This document shows, piece by piece, positions 1 to 11,027 of a stretch of DNA of 31,683 bases. This DNA is from Gnetum montanum. Lineage: Eukaryota; Streptophyta; Gnetopsida; Gnetales; Gnetaceae. The stretch covers positions 15,892 through 47,574 of the forward strand of contig MNCI01006658.1 of NCBI GenBank assembly GCA_015680685.1, read 5' to 3'. The notes beneath the pieces were generated by a model. The model saw nothing but the letters and a program-made list of their open reading frames with translations, was not told the DNA's origin and made no database searches. The translations under genes and the position numbers were made by a program. The first letter of the stretch is position 1. Every line of letters starts with the position of its first letter.

Positions 1-2301
1 CCAACTCCATGTATTCTGTGAGATCTTGGATTTGCAAGTTTCGACTTGTCAATTCTACTTCGTGGACAAAGGCATAAGTATCCAGTATGGCTTGCTAATC
101 AATATGTTGAGCACTGAAAGAATTAATGTGTTCCTTAGTTATATGAATCACTTTCTCAATGATTTCTTTATACATCCCCACTTGATCACAGAAGTTTTCC
201 TTTAACTTTTCATGCCTTTTAGCCCCATGTTGCCACACGCTTATTTCAATGGTTGTCTTTTGTCGGATGGTGTATACCCCCTTCATTGAGAGGGTTCTGT
301 TTTCCCTGGCTAAGCAACTTATATCTTGGTTGACTCTTATTAGTTTTTTATGCATTTTTTGAAAGCTTTCTTCAAGAACATTCTTCTATTTTTCAACTGT
401 CATCAACTAAAGATTTTCAATAATAAGGAGTTTATTTTTTTCTTGTAAGGCCTTAAGAGCTTTAACATGTGCATATGTCTAAGCTTGTGCTTTTGAAGCA
501 TCTTGATCAGCCTTCTATTTTTCCATTGCCATCCTTTTATTTTCCACTAATAATTTATTTAACTACTCTATCCTAAATGATTCTAACTAATCAACTGCAA
601 CAAGTTGGAACAAATCCCGTCGTTCAACTTGTAGGATGACAAACTTTTCTTGGAGTCTCCGCAACTCATCTTTTGTGTGTTCGGCCCTAACATTAGCCAT
701 GATTAACTTCCCTTTAGTGGAAATGAGGTTTGATTGTGCCACTATGACATCTTGGGGGATGTCAAACAAGGACATCATTACTTGTCATGTTTGCAGCAAC
801 CAATCCAAAGCATCATCATGTTCCACAAGAGTCATTGAGGTACCGACCAAAACTTGAGCATCGCTTGCTCTTGTGAAATCTAGCAATGACACAAAAGAGA
901 TGTTAAATGATTCTTTGATGTGGTTCATGACCACCTCTATTACTCTAGTTGCATCTTGGTGTTGCATGACCACCACTGTGGCACCTTCACCAGTTTCTAA
1001 TTATACTTGGAATGATGTAGCATTTTTAGAGATCTGTTGTGACCAGTGTTATTCCCCTCCTCCTATTTGAATCAAGACCTTGCCCCTTGTAGGATCAATT
1101 GATATGGTGGGCTATATAGCATCATCGATGACCTTGAAGAGATTGGCCTCATTCCTACTTTTCCAACTAACCATCTCTATGATGGCCCTAAGATGGCTCA
1201 TCGATAGTCGATAATCTTGCAGCAATGGTGGTAGTTGCTGGTCTTGCTAGCTTGTGGGCTACGTGCTAAGCCTTGCTTCTTGTTGTTGGCTAAGCTTGTA
1301 TCTAGAAGTTGGCTAGGCCCTACAGTTGGAGGTGTAGTGGGTTCAACCGTCTATTCTTGTTCAGGCTCCAATGTCTCACTAACATCTTTTCTTGGTGCTA
1401 ATAGTTTAAGTAATTCAGCACATGAAGCATTTTGAGCATTTCTGAGGATGTCATTAGTGTGGCCCATAATTCCAGCATGCTAGCACAACTTCCTGATTAG
1501 ACACAGAAAGGACAGTGCAAAATTTTCTATCTTCTGTTCTTCGAACTGCCTTAATATTTCTCTTAAATATAGATGGGGCAAATTGGCATCAACCTTGCCC
1601 ATCAAACTTTCACTTCCTCTAGCCGCATATGTAGAAATTCTGTTTAACACCTTCGTTGGGAAAATGTAATAGGTGCCAATTTTAAAGTAAATTATCTCTT
1701 CAAGGGTTAAATCTCCATATGTCTTGTCTTCTTTGTCATACGCCCTTTTTAACCACACCTTTCTTGCATCTACATCGAAGCGAGTGGAAAACTGAGCAAC
1801 TTTAAGCCCTATATTTGGAAGATTCAAAACTTCTGCAATGGCCTTTATGGATAAATCAACTAAAATTTCACCAATATTAATGGTGGTGCCTTCTTCTTTA
1901 TTATGCAAAAATTGATAAGTTTCATCCAAGTATCATTCTCCACTCTCCGAGAAGATAGGCCATAGTGGAGATCCTTTGAGTAAATCCTTGACTGGTTCAT
2001 GGGCAAATTTCATAAAAAGCCAAAAATTAAGTTCCACAATCACAGTAGAGGATGTGGACCTTTCCCGAATGGCTTGAATACATTTTGAGGACAATGTGAG
2101 ATGTTGTCCTGGTTTTGGTGCCTTGACCTCTCCACCTTTTGGATAGCCAGATTGTGCATTGATAGGGATTTCCAGATGGATGCTTAACAATTGTGCCTCC
2201 TATTCTACATGTTCCGCATGAGGTCCTTGGCCTTTGCCTCTTCTCAGGCATTTGGCTGCACCTTGAGAAGTTTCTCCCTATTGTCCTTGTTTAGGGGTCA
2301 T
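1..2301 (-). pseudogene. Accessory ORF of element 1, decayed, coiled-coil-like
   Basis: The frame opens at ATG 2301-2299 and stays in one frame to about 1220, with nonsense codons at the QxGE segment near 2278, near 2200, at 1933-1935 and at 1480-1482. It then shifts by one and runs in a single frame to the window edge with further nonsense codons (for example 785-787 and 95-97). The N-terminal third is globular-looking and has a conserved LIRKLC..AGI...NDI stretch (about 1500-1445). The C-terminal half is rich in E, K, L and Q and looks like coiled coil. The same protein family is encoded by element 2 at 11028-13866. The LIxKLCxxAG-type stretch recalls the domain annotated as 'putative plant transposon protein' in plant gypsy elements; this is from memory and unverified. 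Function unknown. The C-terminus lies outside the window. Confidence 0.7.
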
Positions 2302-4407
2302 CTGTAATCATACAAAGATTGATTATTAGTAAGGTTATTTAAAGAAATTCATTTATCTCATATCTTACTCATTACCTTTGATAAATGTTTAATTCTTTGC
2401 TTAGTGTGATTTCAGAGTTAGAAAATTTTCAAGGAAGTTCCCCTAAAAAGTTTTAATGTTGGGTCTAATATGCTCACGTGACTCCTATAATAATTTAAAT
2501 AATTTGGGTGAAAGAAGAAAATTAGTTTGGCATGAGTTTTTAATATCTCTTAATAGTACTTACCTCTATGATATCCTTCAAGAGATAGCAAATTTTGAAA
2601 AAGTTATGTGCAAATTCTACCATACCCCTCCCCCACGACTAAGTTAAACACTCTGGGTTTAATTGGTTTGATCAAAAAAGAGATTAGAGTATCAAAGAGA
2701 AAAATATTGATAGTTGAATTTTAGACTCTCAAATTGCTAAAAATCATGGAACAAAATTTGAACAACTCCCCTATGTCAACAGTTGAAAATGACTTCTGTA
2801 GCACACAGGAACCCCATATATATACTTTTTATAGACATGATAACACGTACTCGATATTGCATTAGACCCAATACCAAGTACCCAACATCGCATCCTATCC
2901 AAAATAGGGTCCTTAGTAAAATTTTTGATTTTTCAACTTTTACTACAAAAAATGAAGGATTTGTGGTAAATTTGAAAAGTTTGGAATAATGCCAAGTGGA
3001 AATTAATGCATCAAAAGTATAATGGAGTTATATAATGAAGTTCTTTGAAAAAGGTAAGGAAAAAAGACATGTAGTGGTTCTAAGGAACATTTGGTTAAAA
3101 TGATGACAAAGAAAAGAATAGATTTGGCAATGGAGTGCTCATAGGGTAGAAGATGATGTGATGGTGTGCAATAAGTACAAATTACAAAATTCACACAAGT
3201 GGGTCCTTCCCAAAGTAGGTTCCAACCTATCATGCCCTTGCGTAACCACACCTTAAAATGTCTATAGGCACTAGAAAGGTTAAATGTAATCTGCACCTAT
3301 ACAATAACACATACACATGTTAAATATCACTACTATGAGATATGAATTCTATGCCACACAAAACACAAGTTAGAAGTACTTAGATAGTGAGATGAGACAA
3401 CTTACAGAAAGGATTGCAGAGATAAAGACGTGAGGTAACTTACCCTAGGCACAATGAATCCTAAGTGTTGTGCATGATTAAAGTACCATTTGCCTTTTAC
3501 TCCAAGATCAAAACCAAGTCCATACCTTTGATTAGTAACATCACATTGTTTTATCTCGATGATAGACAACCATAAGAGCATCATGATAGTAAGGTGTACG
3601 ATCACTTGGCATTTTTCGCAAGGGAGGAGTGATTCAAATTTTTCTATGACACATTTTTCTTGGCCTTTTTTTTGGCTTCATTTCTTATTTTTTTCCTCTT
3701 GCTTTTTTCTCCTTGTCTTTTTCTTCTTCTAGCCGCTTTTTACACTTTGTCTTTTCCAAAGGTGATCCGAAGAAGCATCAACCTTCAAGCATGGATGCAT
3801 GTCTTTCCAATGGGACCCTCCAGAATAGCAGTGAGTTCCTTTGTTAAGTGCCTTTATTACAAGTCTTACTCCCATTTCTTATTAGATCTACAAGGATCTT
3901 AGTACAACCAAGCTACATGATAGTACATATAGATGTTACCAAAGAGAATCCACAAGTTCCCTTGATGTAGACAACTTTTCTTTTCCTCTTAGTCTATGAG
4001 TCTTCACTTTAGGCATAATGAGTACAAAGTTACTTTAAGTTTTGATGATAACAAGAATATCATCTTACCTAGAGTAAGAACCTCTTATTAATAGAATGGG
4101 TGCGTGGATGTTTTGGGCTCACTATCCAAATAATTAGTCACTTATGACTTGATAGCATAGAACAACACCTCAACCAACTGGTCACATGAGTATTTAATTT
4201 ACAAATGAGATTATCCACAAAAAGATAAAATGACAAATTGGAAAACAAGAAATTAGAAAACAAAAAATTGTAAAACTAAAGAAAAGGTAAAACATTTACT
4301 AATTTTGCTTATTAGAATGGGGGGTATTCCCCATGACTAAACCTTTGATAATGGTGGGAATTAATAAATGAAAAGTTAGGATCCATGCACATTGAAAATA
4401 TTGGGGT
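2302..4407 (-). other. Element 1 spacer between gag and accessory ORF
   Basis: No protein domain was recognised here. Part of it (3199-3255) is visibly homologous to the spacer of element 2 at 10187-10247. Both read, on the sense strand of their element, as a block with GGxTxxGCAAGGG followed about 30 bases later by GGGAAGGACCCA. The 3600-3780 part encodes a lysine/glutamate-rich stretch on the minus strand and a T/C-rich stretch on the plus strand. The 4100-4300 part is A-rich on plus. Since the matching spacer in element 2 lies between integrase and the accessory ORF, this whole stretch is probably post-pol sequence. Confidence 0.55.
2825..2833 (-). promoter_or_regulatory. Candidate TATA box upstream of accessory ORF, element 1
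   Basis: On the minus strand the sequence reads TATAAAAAG, about 525 bases upstream of the ORF start at 2301. Just upstream (2840-2880) is a stretch with GATATTGCAT on plus, which also occurs in the U3 part of this element's LTR (7667-7676). The candidate TATA box of element 2 lies at a similar distance before its copy of the ORF. AT-rich DNA yields chance TATA boxes, so this is tentative. Confidence 0.3.
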
Positions 4408-6576
4408 CTAATCATATCCAGACCATTGGGTGTCTTTTAATGTGGTGGAAAAAATGTACCCAAATAGGGGTTCACATAGTTGATTTAAGTAGGCATAGTG
4501 GGGTAGATTATAAGATGCAGTTATATGATAAGAAGCTAATCCACTATGGCACCCGTGACCATAAAATGGTATACAAGGATCGATATGTCTCCTCACGTTG
4601 TGATATTCATTGGGCTGCATGGTTGTTGGAGTGTTAATTGGTGGCTTGGATAAGGTAACAGGAGGTGTTGAGTTTGAATAGGAAGATGCATCATAGTGTT
4701 GGGCTTGGGCTTGTGCTGAGTTGGAAGATGCAGTTGTTTTAGAACCATGTTATCTCTTTCTACGAAAATGCCTAAAGAAAGGATGCTTCTGACATTGTGG
4801 AGAAGTCCCACCATTGTTAATAGTAGCAACATAAGTAATGTTCATTGGTTGGTGCTATGATGCAAAACCTTCTAGTACAACTGGTGGTAATGTAGAAGGA
4901 GGTGAAGGATGAGAATATTAAGAGTAAGGAGGAGTGTAAGGAACATGAGGTGGTGATCCCATAGGAGAGGACATGGGTTGATAATACTTGGAAGAATGAT
5001 AACGATGAGATGAAGTAGAAGATGTTGATCCAATTGGAGAAACATGGTGTTGAACATAATAAGCACTTGGTTTTGGGTGGTATAAAGGGTATGGCCAATT
5101 TGGCAGTGGCCTCCCCCACGACTAGTGATTTTGCTACTACAGTTGAACATAGTATTTCTGTATAAAATCTAGATGTAACATTCTTCCCCAATGCTCATGT
5201 AAGTGTGACAAGATTTGGCATTGGCCTTTGGGATGATCATAAAGGCAAACATCGCATTGATACTTATGATTTGCAGTTGAGCCCCTATTCTTATTTCCTT
5301 CAGTCCTTCTTTTTGATTGTCAAATGTTATTCTATCTTGTTTCTAGGTTTGGTATCCTCTATTTGTTTTGGTTGTCAAGGTTATCTTGCATGGTTTTCCC
5401 TGTAATAATGGTTACATATTCTCCACATTTTATATGTATCCACTCCATCATATTATTGATTTTTGCCTCCATTTCATCTCATGATTTTAGTATTGGCAAA
5501 GATGGGGATAATTCCACCTCCTTGAGGTGAGTTGATTTCTCCTCTTCATGATTATGGACCTTCGTTACTTTTAGAGGTTGGTCCTCTTGAGATTTTTCAA
5601 GATTCTCCCATTTGGCTATTTCTCCTTCTTCTTTTGCTACCCACTTAATAAGCTCTTGGAATTGATGGATTCGTAATTCATATAGTTGACTTGGGGCATA
5701 CATCCCTAGGGTCTTCCTTATTTCATTATGAAATCCATCCATGATGTGACACATTAGCCTTTCCTCAGAGAATCCATGGCCTAGGCATTTGTTCAACAAT
5801 GAGTAACATCTTTCTAAGGCCATGTCCAAGGGTTCATGTTGCCCTTGTTTCCACTCTTGGATTTGTCTCCTCAAGGCTAACACTCTTGCATAGGTTTGAT
5901 ATCTTTCTTTGAAGAGTTTCACCATTGTAGGCCAACAATGAATTGAATTTGGTTTTAAAGACCTATACCATAGTTTTGCTTGGCCAACAAGTGTCATAGG
6001 AAAGAGCTTAAGACTTTGCCACCCATTCTCAATGTTGTTTCATGCACAGGAATCATGGAAGGCTTGTAAATGATGTTGTGGATCTAAATCGTAGCCTACT
6101 GAGAACTTAGGAAAGTTGTTTAAATCAAGCCTAGGTAGACAACTTTTCTTGCGATGCCTACAGGATATTTGAATAGCCTCTATTATATGCATTAGGCTTT
6201 TAGTGGCTATTAAGGGTTCATCGTCACTAAATAGGTTGTAAGTTTATGAGTTGGGACAATGTTGTTTATGTTCATGTTGGCATTCCTGATTTTGCCCATG
6301 GGTTTGATTTTTATTTCTATGCCAACCCCTTAGGGAATAGTCATTCGTGTCACAACCCAATGTTGAAAGAGTAGAGAAAGAGAAGGAACTGAAAAACTCA
6401 GCATGACTTTTGTAAGTCTTCCAATCATCCCCTAATGTACTCTTGCTACCCATTGGGAAGGTCCTAGGCCTTAACCCCCTCCCCCTCCCCCTCCCCTGTT
6501 CTATGGGATGTTCCATATTTACTAGAGGTGTCTGAGTTGGATGATAAGAGTTCTTGAGTATCGTTGGGGTGTCCAT
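4408..6576 (-). pseudogene. gag: gag of element 1 (Ty3/gypsy capsid-nucleocapsid), nonsense-riddled
   Basis: From ATG 6576-6574 one frame runs about 720 codons to the stop at 4408-4410. It has roughly eleven internal nonsense codons (among them 6244-6246 and 5479-5481) and no frameshift that I can find. The retrotransposon-gag capsid signature is clear: FPKFSVGYDLDPQHHLQAF, then LFPMTLVGQAKLWYRSL and a following helix-rich region (about 6140-5700). Capsid folds into the particle that packages element RNA. A zinc knuckle of CX2CX3HX4C form (C-DV-C-LYD-H-PKGQ-C) lies at 5256-5218. The C-terminal part (about 5100-4620) is rich in P, S, Y and Q. The N-terminal part has a GRGRGRG stretch near 6490. 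A continuation into protease/RT was looked for and not seen. Confidence 0.85.
5218..5256 (-). other. Zinc knuckle of element 1 gag
   Basis: Thirteen codons carry the four metal ligands in the spacing CX2CX3HX4C. All four ligands are intact, unlike the knuckles of the other two elements. The role in such proteins is RNA binding during packaging. Confidence 0.75.
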
Positions 6577-6816
6577 GAACGTATGAAAACCCTACATAAG
6601 ATTGAGTACTCCAAACTTCTTGTTCATCATAAATTTCATTGGTTCTCCAATGAATTTGCCTCACTAGTTGTTGTGTTATTGCTATCTTGTGAAAAAGACA
6701 TTGTCATAAATTGTGTATGACTTAATTAAATTTAATTTCTTTATTTGAAAGATATATCATTAATACCCTTTTATAGTAATCTTGTATGATATAACTAATC
6801 TAGATAACTAGCACTG

Positions 6817-6834
6817 TCCTTGGCAATGGCATCA
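6817..6834 (-). promoter_or_regulatory. Primer-binding site, tRNA-Asp type, element 1
   Basis: One base inside the LTR end, the minus strand reads TGATGCCATTGCCAAGGA. The expected complement of the tRNA-Asp 3' end is TGGCGCCGTTGCCGGGGA. The five differences are all G-to-A or C-to-T. This fixes 6836-7714 as a 5' LTR and places the element's interior to its left. Confidence 0.8.
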
Positions 6835-6835
6835 A

Positions 6836-7714
6836 TGATGAGTGGCAAGGTACCCCTATGCTCAACCATATGAATATGAGTGTGTACACGTAATCCAGTC
6901 GAACTCCATGGATGGATGAGTTGTGACACCTAGAAAGTTATACATTGATCATAGTTCACTGTCTTCCCACCTAGAATAGTATTTGCTTTGTCATGTATGG
7001 TCTAGTCCAAAGTGAGGTGTATAATGTGGTTTCTACAACTATGCTACTCCTAAGGATAATAAGAAATAACTTAATTAATCTAATGAGCAATAGAAAATAA
7101 GATCTAAAGTCTAAGTGCAATGAGCATCTATCCTTAATCATCTATACGCATCTTGGACTTCATGTATTACTTCTGGGATTACCAAGTGCACATTACTTGG
7201 AGCACTACTTAATACGCTACTGGGTTACCACGTAGGTACACTTAAATATTTGTGATTAAAAGCATACTCATTTTGCATTAACAACAAGCATAGTAGATGA
7301 CAATAAAAGAAATATTAACTAAGAAAAAAACAATAAATAATAAATGAATAATTAAAATAATTAAAAGCTAAGTGGATGCTGCAATGATGGAGTAATCCCA
7401 ATCTTTATTGTTGATCATGTGCGTGTCCAAGTACGTCATACTCAAACAAAGGTTTTGTATAATTACAAGCATCACATTACAGGCATGCACTTGGGAAAGA
7501 ACTGAAAACTAAAAATTGGCTAAAGATTAAAGATTGACAAAAAGGACTGACTAATGAATTGATAAAAGACTTGACCAAAAAAGACCCTTCACTATGCACT
7601 TGAATGTTGTATTTATAGGTTGACATAGGGCTCATGATATTGTGTATACAATATCATATCTAGGCTGTGATATTGCATACTTGATATCGGGGCTTGGAAA
7701 ACTACGATTCATTA
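6836..7714 (-). repeat. 5' LTR of element 1
   Basis: The LTR is 879 bp. On the plus strand it begins TGATGAGTGG and ends CGATTCATTA. It is homologous over its length to 23015-23880 (same orientation), to 27333-28341 (same orientation) and to 14109-15055 (opposite orientation). Shared landmarks include the block around CTGGGTTACCA near 7222. The TATA box lies at 7611-7617 (minus). Upstream of it in transcription direction is a U3 segment (7630-7700) with repeated GATATTG/CAATATC motifs. Confidence 0.85.
7611..7617 (-). promoter_or_regulatory. LTR TATA box, element 1
   Basis: The minus strand reads CCTATAAATACAA (7607-7619). The same TATAAAT is conserved in the other three LTRs of the family at 23762-23768, 28082-28088 and 14275-14281, which supports it as the core promoter. 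Confidence 0.65.
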
Positions 7715-7715
7715 G

Positions 7716-8830
7716 TTGATGTGTCCCTTATACGAATCAACTGCACATTCTCCAGGATTCTCACAAAGGCCCTTGTAGAGGCCACTATGTAGGGAGACAT
7801 GCGACCATAAAAATCCTGATGGTAGGATACTATTGGCCTATAATCTTCAAGGACACTCACCAGTTTTTTTGATTTTGTGAATGTTATTAATGAGATGGTG
7901 GGATGATCGCATGAATGGAGGGTCCTTAATAGTGGATTCAACCACTGGAGCCCTTTGATATATGGAGCATAGACTTCATGAGTTCCATCACACCCATGTT
8001 TAATGAAAAGGTGTACATCATTGTAGCAATTGACTACTACACTGGTAGAAGTAACAACCATCATTGATTGTACATCATCCATTGCTATTAGATTTTTACA
8101 AAAAAATGTTGTAAATAGGTTTGGGGTGCCTTGTGCACTAATTTCTGATAATGGAACTCATTTTACAGGTGCCACCTTTTGAAAAATTATGCAATGCTTA
8201 GGGGTCGAACATAAATTAATAACACCTGATCACCCCTAAGCCAATGATCAAGCATAGGTAACTAATAGGTAGAATACAAAGATTCTAACAAGAACCATAA
8301 GCAAATATAGGAGAGATTAGAGCACCAAACTCAACAATGCCCTATGGGCTAAACACTCAACATGGAAACTTCTTATTGGCTACTCTCCCTATGAGTTAGT
8401 GTATGAAAAACTTTCAATGCTCCCAATCCAATTCGAGCTCTGTACACTCTCAACAGCCTATGAATTGAATCTTGACCCGAGCTTAGCATAAAGAGAAAGA
8501 TTGATCAACCTTAACGTGCTAGATGAAAATTGATTAGTAGTTCTATCTTTGAATGAAGTGCACAAGGCATTCAACAAGTAATGACATGACCTAAGAATAT
8601 GGAAGGTAAAATTTCAATCAAGAGATAAGGTTCTCTATTGGAATCCCACACATGTACCATAGAAAACTAAGTTTCAAACATTGTGGAAGGGATCTTATAT
8701 AAATGTTGGAATCTTTCTCTCTAGGGCCATGACCATATACAAACCCGAGAACCCAAATAAAAGGTAGTTGGTCAACATCCAACAAGTAAAGCTTTTCCAT
8801 AAGCCCAAGCAACCCAATGCAACAAATACC
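7716..8830 (+). pseudogene. pol: Integrase of element 2 (Ty3/gypsy), decayed
   Basis: The N-terminal zinc-binding region shows CRGHYVG...ILMVGYYWPIIFKD (7774-7860). The catalytic core begins with PFDIWSIDFM, first acidic residue at 7972-7974. A frameshift follows, then RFGVPCALISDNGTHF with the second Asp at 8147-8149, then LGVEHKLITPDHP and a TNR block. The position of the third catalytic residue, expected between QA and VTNR, is a stop codon (8255-8257). Downstream motifs (ALWAKHSTWK, GYSPYELVYEK, and a basic C-terminal part near 8620-8720) follow the gypsy integrase order. The enzyme would insert element cDNA into the genome. Many nonsense codons make it non-functional. The long minus-strand reading frame at 8082-7702 is a shadow. 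Confidence 0.85.
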
Positions 8831-9600
8831 TCAATGAATGGATAACCATGCTCAATTGTTTAAATTTCCTCCTTCCAACTTAGTTGTGGGAAGATGCCCA
8901 TCCATGCTAAATCATCCATATGGATCCTCATTTTTTCAATTTTTTATTTTTCACATTTTTGATTTTGCAAGTTATTTATTCTACAACTTTTTGATTTTCA
9001 AAATTTTTCATATTTTTACATAATTTTTTTGTTTTACACCATCATTAGTATGTTTGAATCTTCATTGGATATTTTATACTTTCTTATATATTTTGTTTTT
9101 TTGGGTGTGATTTTTAAATTTTTGCTAATAAATGTGCTTTATTACCAATAGGACACAATGGTGCTATGGATGTTACTAATGGTGGTTTATGCTTTATTTT
9201 TTATTTGCTAATGTCTAGTTTCTATTTTTGAATTTTTGTACTAATGACTTAGTCATGGTTTCTTTTCATAGAATAGGCTATGAGTCCACAACATCCACCC
9301 ATTCACAAATTCTATGGTTTTCCTTATTTTGGAAGTTTGAGTCCCCTGTCATAAAATCAAATTGTAATAAATGTGTGACCTTAGTAGTTTCCAGAATTGG
9401 GAAGGATTCAAAGGTTTGAATAGGGTGTGACTTCTAGAGGACTCAATACTCTTGATACTCTTCTACTTACTTGAGTGCTTGAGTGTTCTTATGAACTTCT
9501 TACCATTCCATTCCAACCACTAATAGGAAGTTAAATAAAGTCTTTGCATGGTGTGGTTTCCAATCCAAAAAGAAAGAATAAAAATAACAAACACAAAATA

Positions 9601-9620
9601 GAGAGAGAGAGAGAGAGAGA
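9601..9620 (+). repeat. (GA)10 microsatellite
   Basis: Ten uninterrupted GA units lie in otherwise AT-rich spacer DNA. Confidence 0.95.
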
Positions 9621-9819
9621 ACTTGATGGGAATTCAAAGCACACCCCTTAGACAAATAAATAGGTTATAAGAACTAGTTATGAGACTAGAAAGACATGTA
9701 CCCATGCTTGAAGATCCCCTCTAACTAAGGCCCTCTTCCACTTCCTACTTATCTTTTCTTCTCTTTATGGAACAGTGGTTGTTTTTTGGGTGTACTCTTA
9801 TGTCTCGAGGATGTGGATC

Positions 9820-9979
9820 GGTCTTGGAGTGGTGATGCAAAGTCACTGAAATAGGTTGGTTTTGGTCTAGACTAAGGATGGATCTTCTTCAATCATTTNT
9901 GGTCTTGGAGTGGTGATGCAAAGTCACTGAAACAGGTTGGTTTTGGTCTAGACTAAGGATGGATCTTCTTCAATCATTT
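9820..9979. repeat. 79-bp near-identical pair around a single N (9899)
   Basis: The 79 bases before the N (9820-9898) recur at 9901-9979 with one C/T difference. The layout fits overlapping contig ends joined with a one-base gap rather than a biological repeat. Confidence 0.75.
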
Positions 9980-10531
9980 TAAACATGAACTCCATCAGGG
10001 ACTTCTTATGACCTTAGTTAGAATTCCATTCCACCTTCGTATGCTATTAATAACTCACCTCACTACCAGTGTCCATGTTCTTGATTCCATCTCCTAGTCT
10101 AACATATTTGAATTCTTAGGTAGAATATTACAAGTTTTGATCCTTAACTTTTGTCAACTATTGATCACCTATGGGGCTCACAAAATCCTTAGGTTGAGGT
10201 TATGCAAGGGTAAACAAGACATGTGCTTGCTATGGGAAGGACCCATTTGCATATCTCTTAGTGGTGTTCATTAAGCACCTTATCCTTAGGCATTCTTGCA
10301 AATAGAATCTTTTGTACACCCATCTTCCACATCAAACCATGTGCTCCTTTACATGTTTTGTTCATTAAATATGTAATTTGTTGATTTTTCTGAATTTTAT
10401 AAGCTTTCCAAGATCATATTCAATGATTTTATCATATTCTTGGCTTTTCTAGGATTCCATAGACCCAAAATTCATTGAAACAATCCTTATATTTTTCAAG
10501 ATATTCAAATTTCAAAATTTTGGCTGATGGC

Positions 10532-10577
10532 CCCCATATACGGGGCCCTGTCAACATAAGGGAAAAATAGTATAAAT
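10532..10577 (+). promoter_or_regulatory. Candidate internal promoter before accessory ORF, element 2
   Basis: A GC-rich patch GGGGCCCTGTCAAC (10537-10550) is followed 15 bases later by TATAAAT (10571-10577), about 450 bases before the ORF start at 11028. The U3 of this element's own 3' LTR has GGGCCCCGTCAAC followed 19 bases later by TATAAAT (14242-14281). The resemblance suggests an LTR-like promoter in the spacer, or a remnant of an older LTR. Confidence 0.4.
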
Positions 10578-11027
10578 AGGTGCAACCCCACTTGGAAAAT
10601 TTTACATTTTCTCATAAATACCAACAGATTTTTTCAAATTTTTAGAGCCCAGAACCTTCCAAAGCCCATAACTTACAAATCATTTATCCAAATCACTCCA
10701 TTCTTTGATCCTATAGCCACTGGAGGTAAGCTCTTTGTCATGGGGACCACAAATGTGCCATTTTTGACAAAAATATTTTTGTGATTTTTTCTTACTCCCA
10801 CAAAGGTTCAACTAAAAATCAATAATCAAACACCAAATTACAAGGATGAAACCTTTTCAATAAGCTCTGGTGACATTTATAATAAATAATAAATAATTAA
10901 TCAATAAAATAATCAATCTACCATGGTCCAACCTTAGCCAAAGTGTAACAAACTAATGAGAGAAGGTATTCAAAAATTTAAAGTTACGCATTATATCTAC
11001 TAACCCATGGATGTGTTGTGACCGTAG

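Larger units (their letters stand above)
1..7714 (-). mobile_element. Element 1: Ty3/gypsy retrotransposon, 5' part, nested in element 2
   Basis: Read on the minus strand the order is 5' LTR, tRNA-Asp-like primer site, gag with zinc knuckle, spacer, accessory coiled-coil-like ORF. The element leaves the window at its left edge, so its 3' LTR is not seen. Its right end abuts the integrase of element 2 on the opposite strand, so it is read as an insertion into element 2. The 5 bp at 7715-7719 (gttga) should recur beyond the missing LTR. The Asp primer site and the extra ORF are typical of Tat/Athila-type plant gypsy elements. No RT, RNase H or integrase was recognised between gag and the accessory ORF. 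Confidence 0.8.
8831..11027 (+). other. Element 2 spacer between integrase and accessory ORF
   Basis: No protein was recognised. The 8900-9130 part is T-rich. The 9290-9315 part (CAACATCCACCCATT) resembles the minus strand of element 1 near 4105, and 10187-10247 resembles element 1 at 3255-3199. This supports common descent of the two spacers. It also holds a GA microsatellite, one unmerged-contig N, and a GC-rich promoter-like block at 10530-10580. Confidence 0.5.

Noticed and set aside
636-1435. Plus-strand frames at 636-857, 873-1070 and 1235-1435
   Set aside because: They are antisense to the accessory ORF of element 1, whose minus-strand frame is supported by homology with element 2.
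4817-5191. 124-codon hydrophobic minus-strand frame that looks like a membrane protein
   Set aside because: It is an out-of-frame reading of the proline/serine/tyrosine-rich part of gag, which is continuous in another minus-strand frame.
7702-8082. 126-codon open frame on the minus strand
   Set aside because: It lies opposite the gypsy integrase zinc-finger and core motifs on the plus strand; its protein shows no family resemblance.
10530-11027. A full 5' LTR of element 2 immediately before the accessory ORF
   Set aside because: From the TATA box, an LTR of the 14109-15055 type would extend past the ORF start, and the downstream sequence does not match that LTR. Integrase upstream in the same orientation also argues against it.
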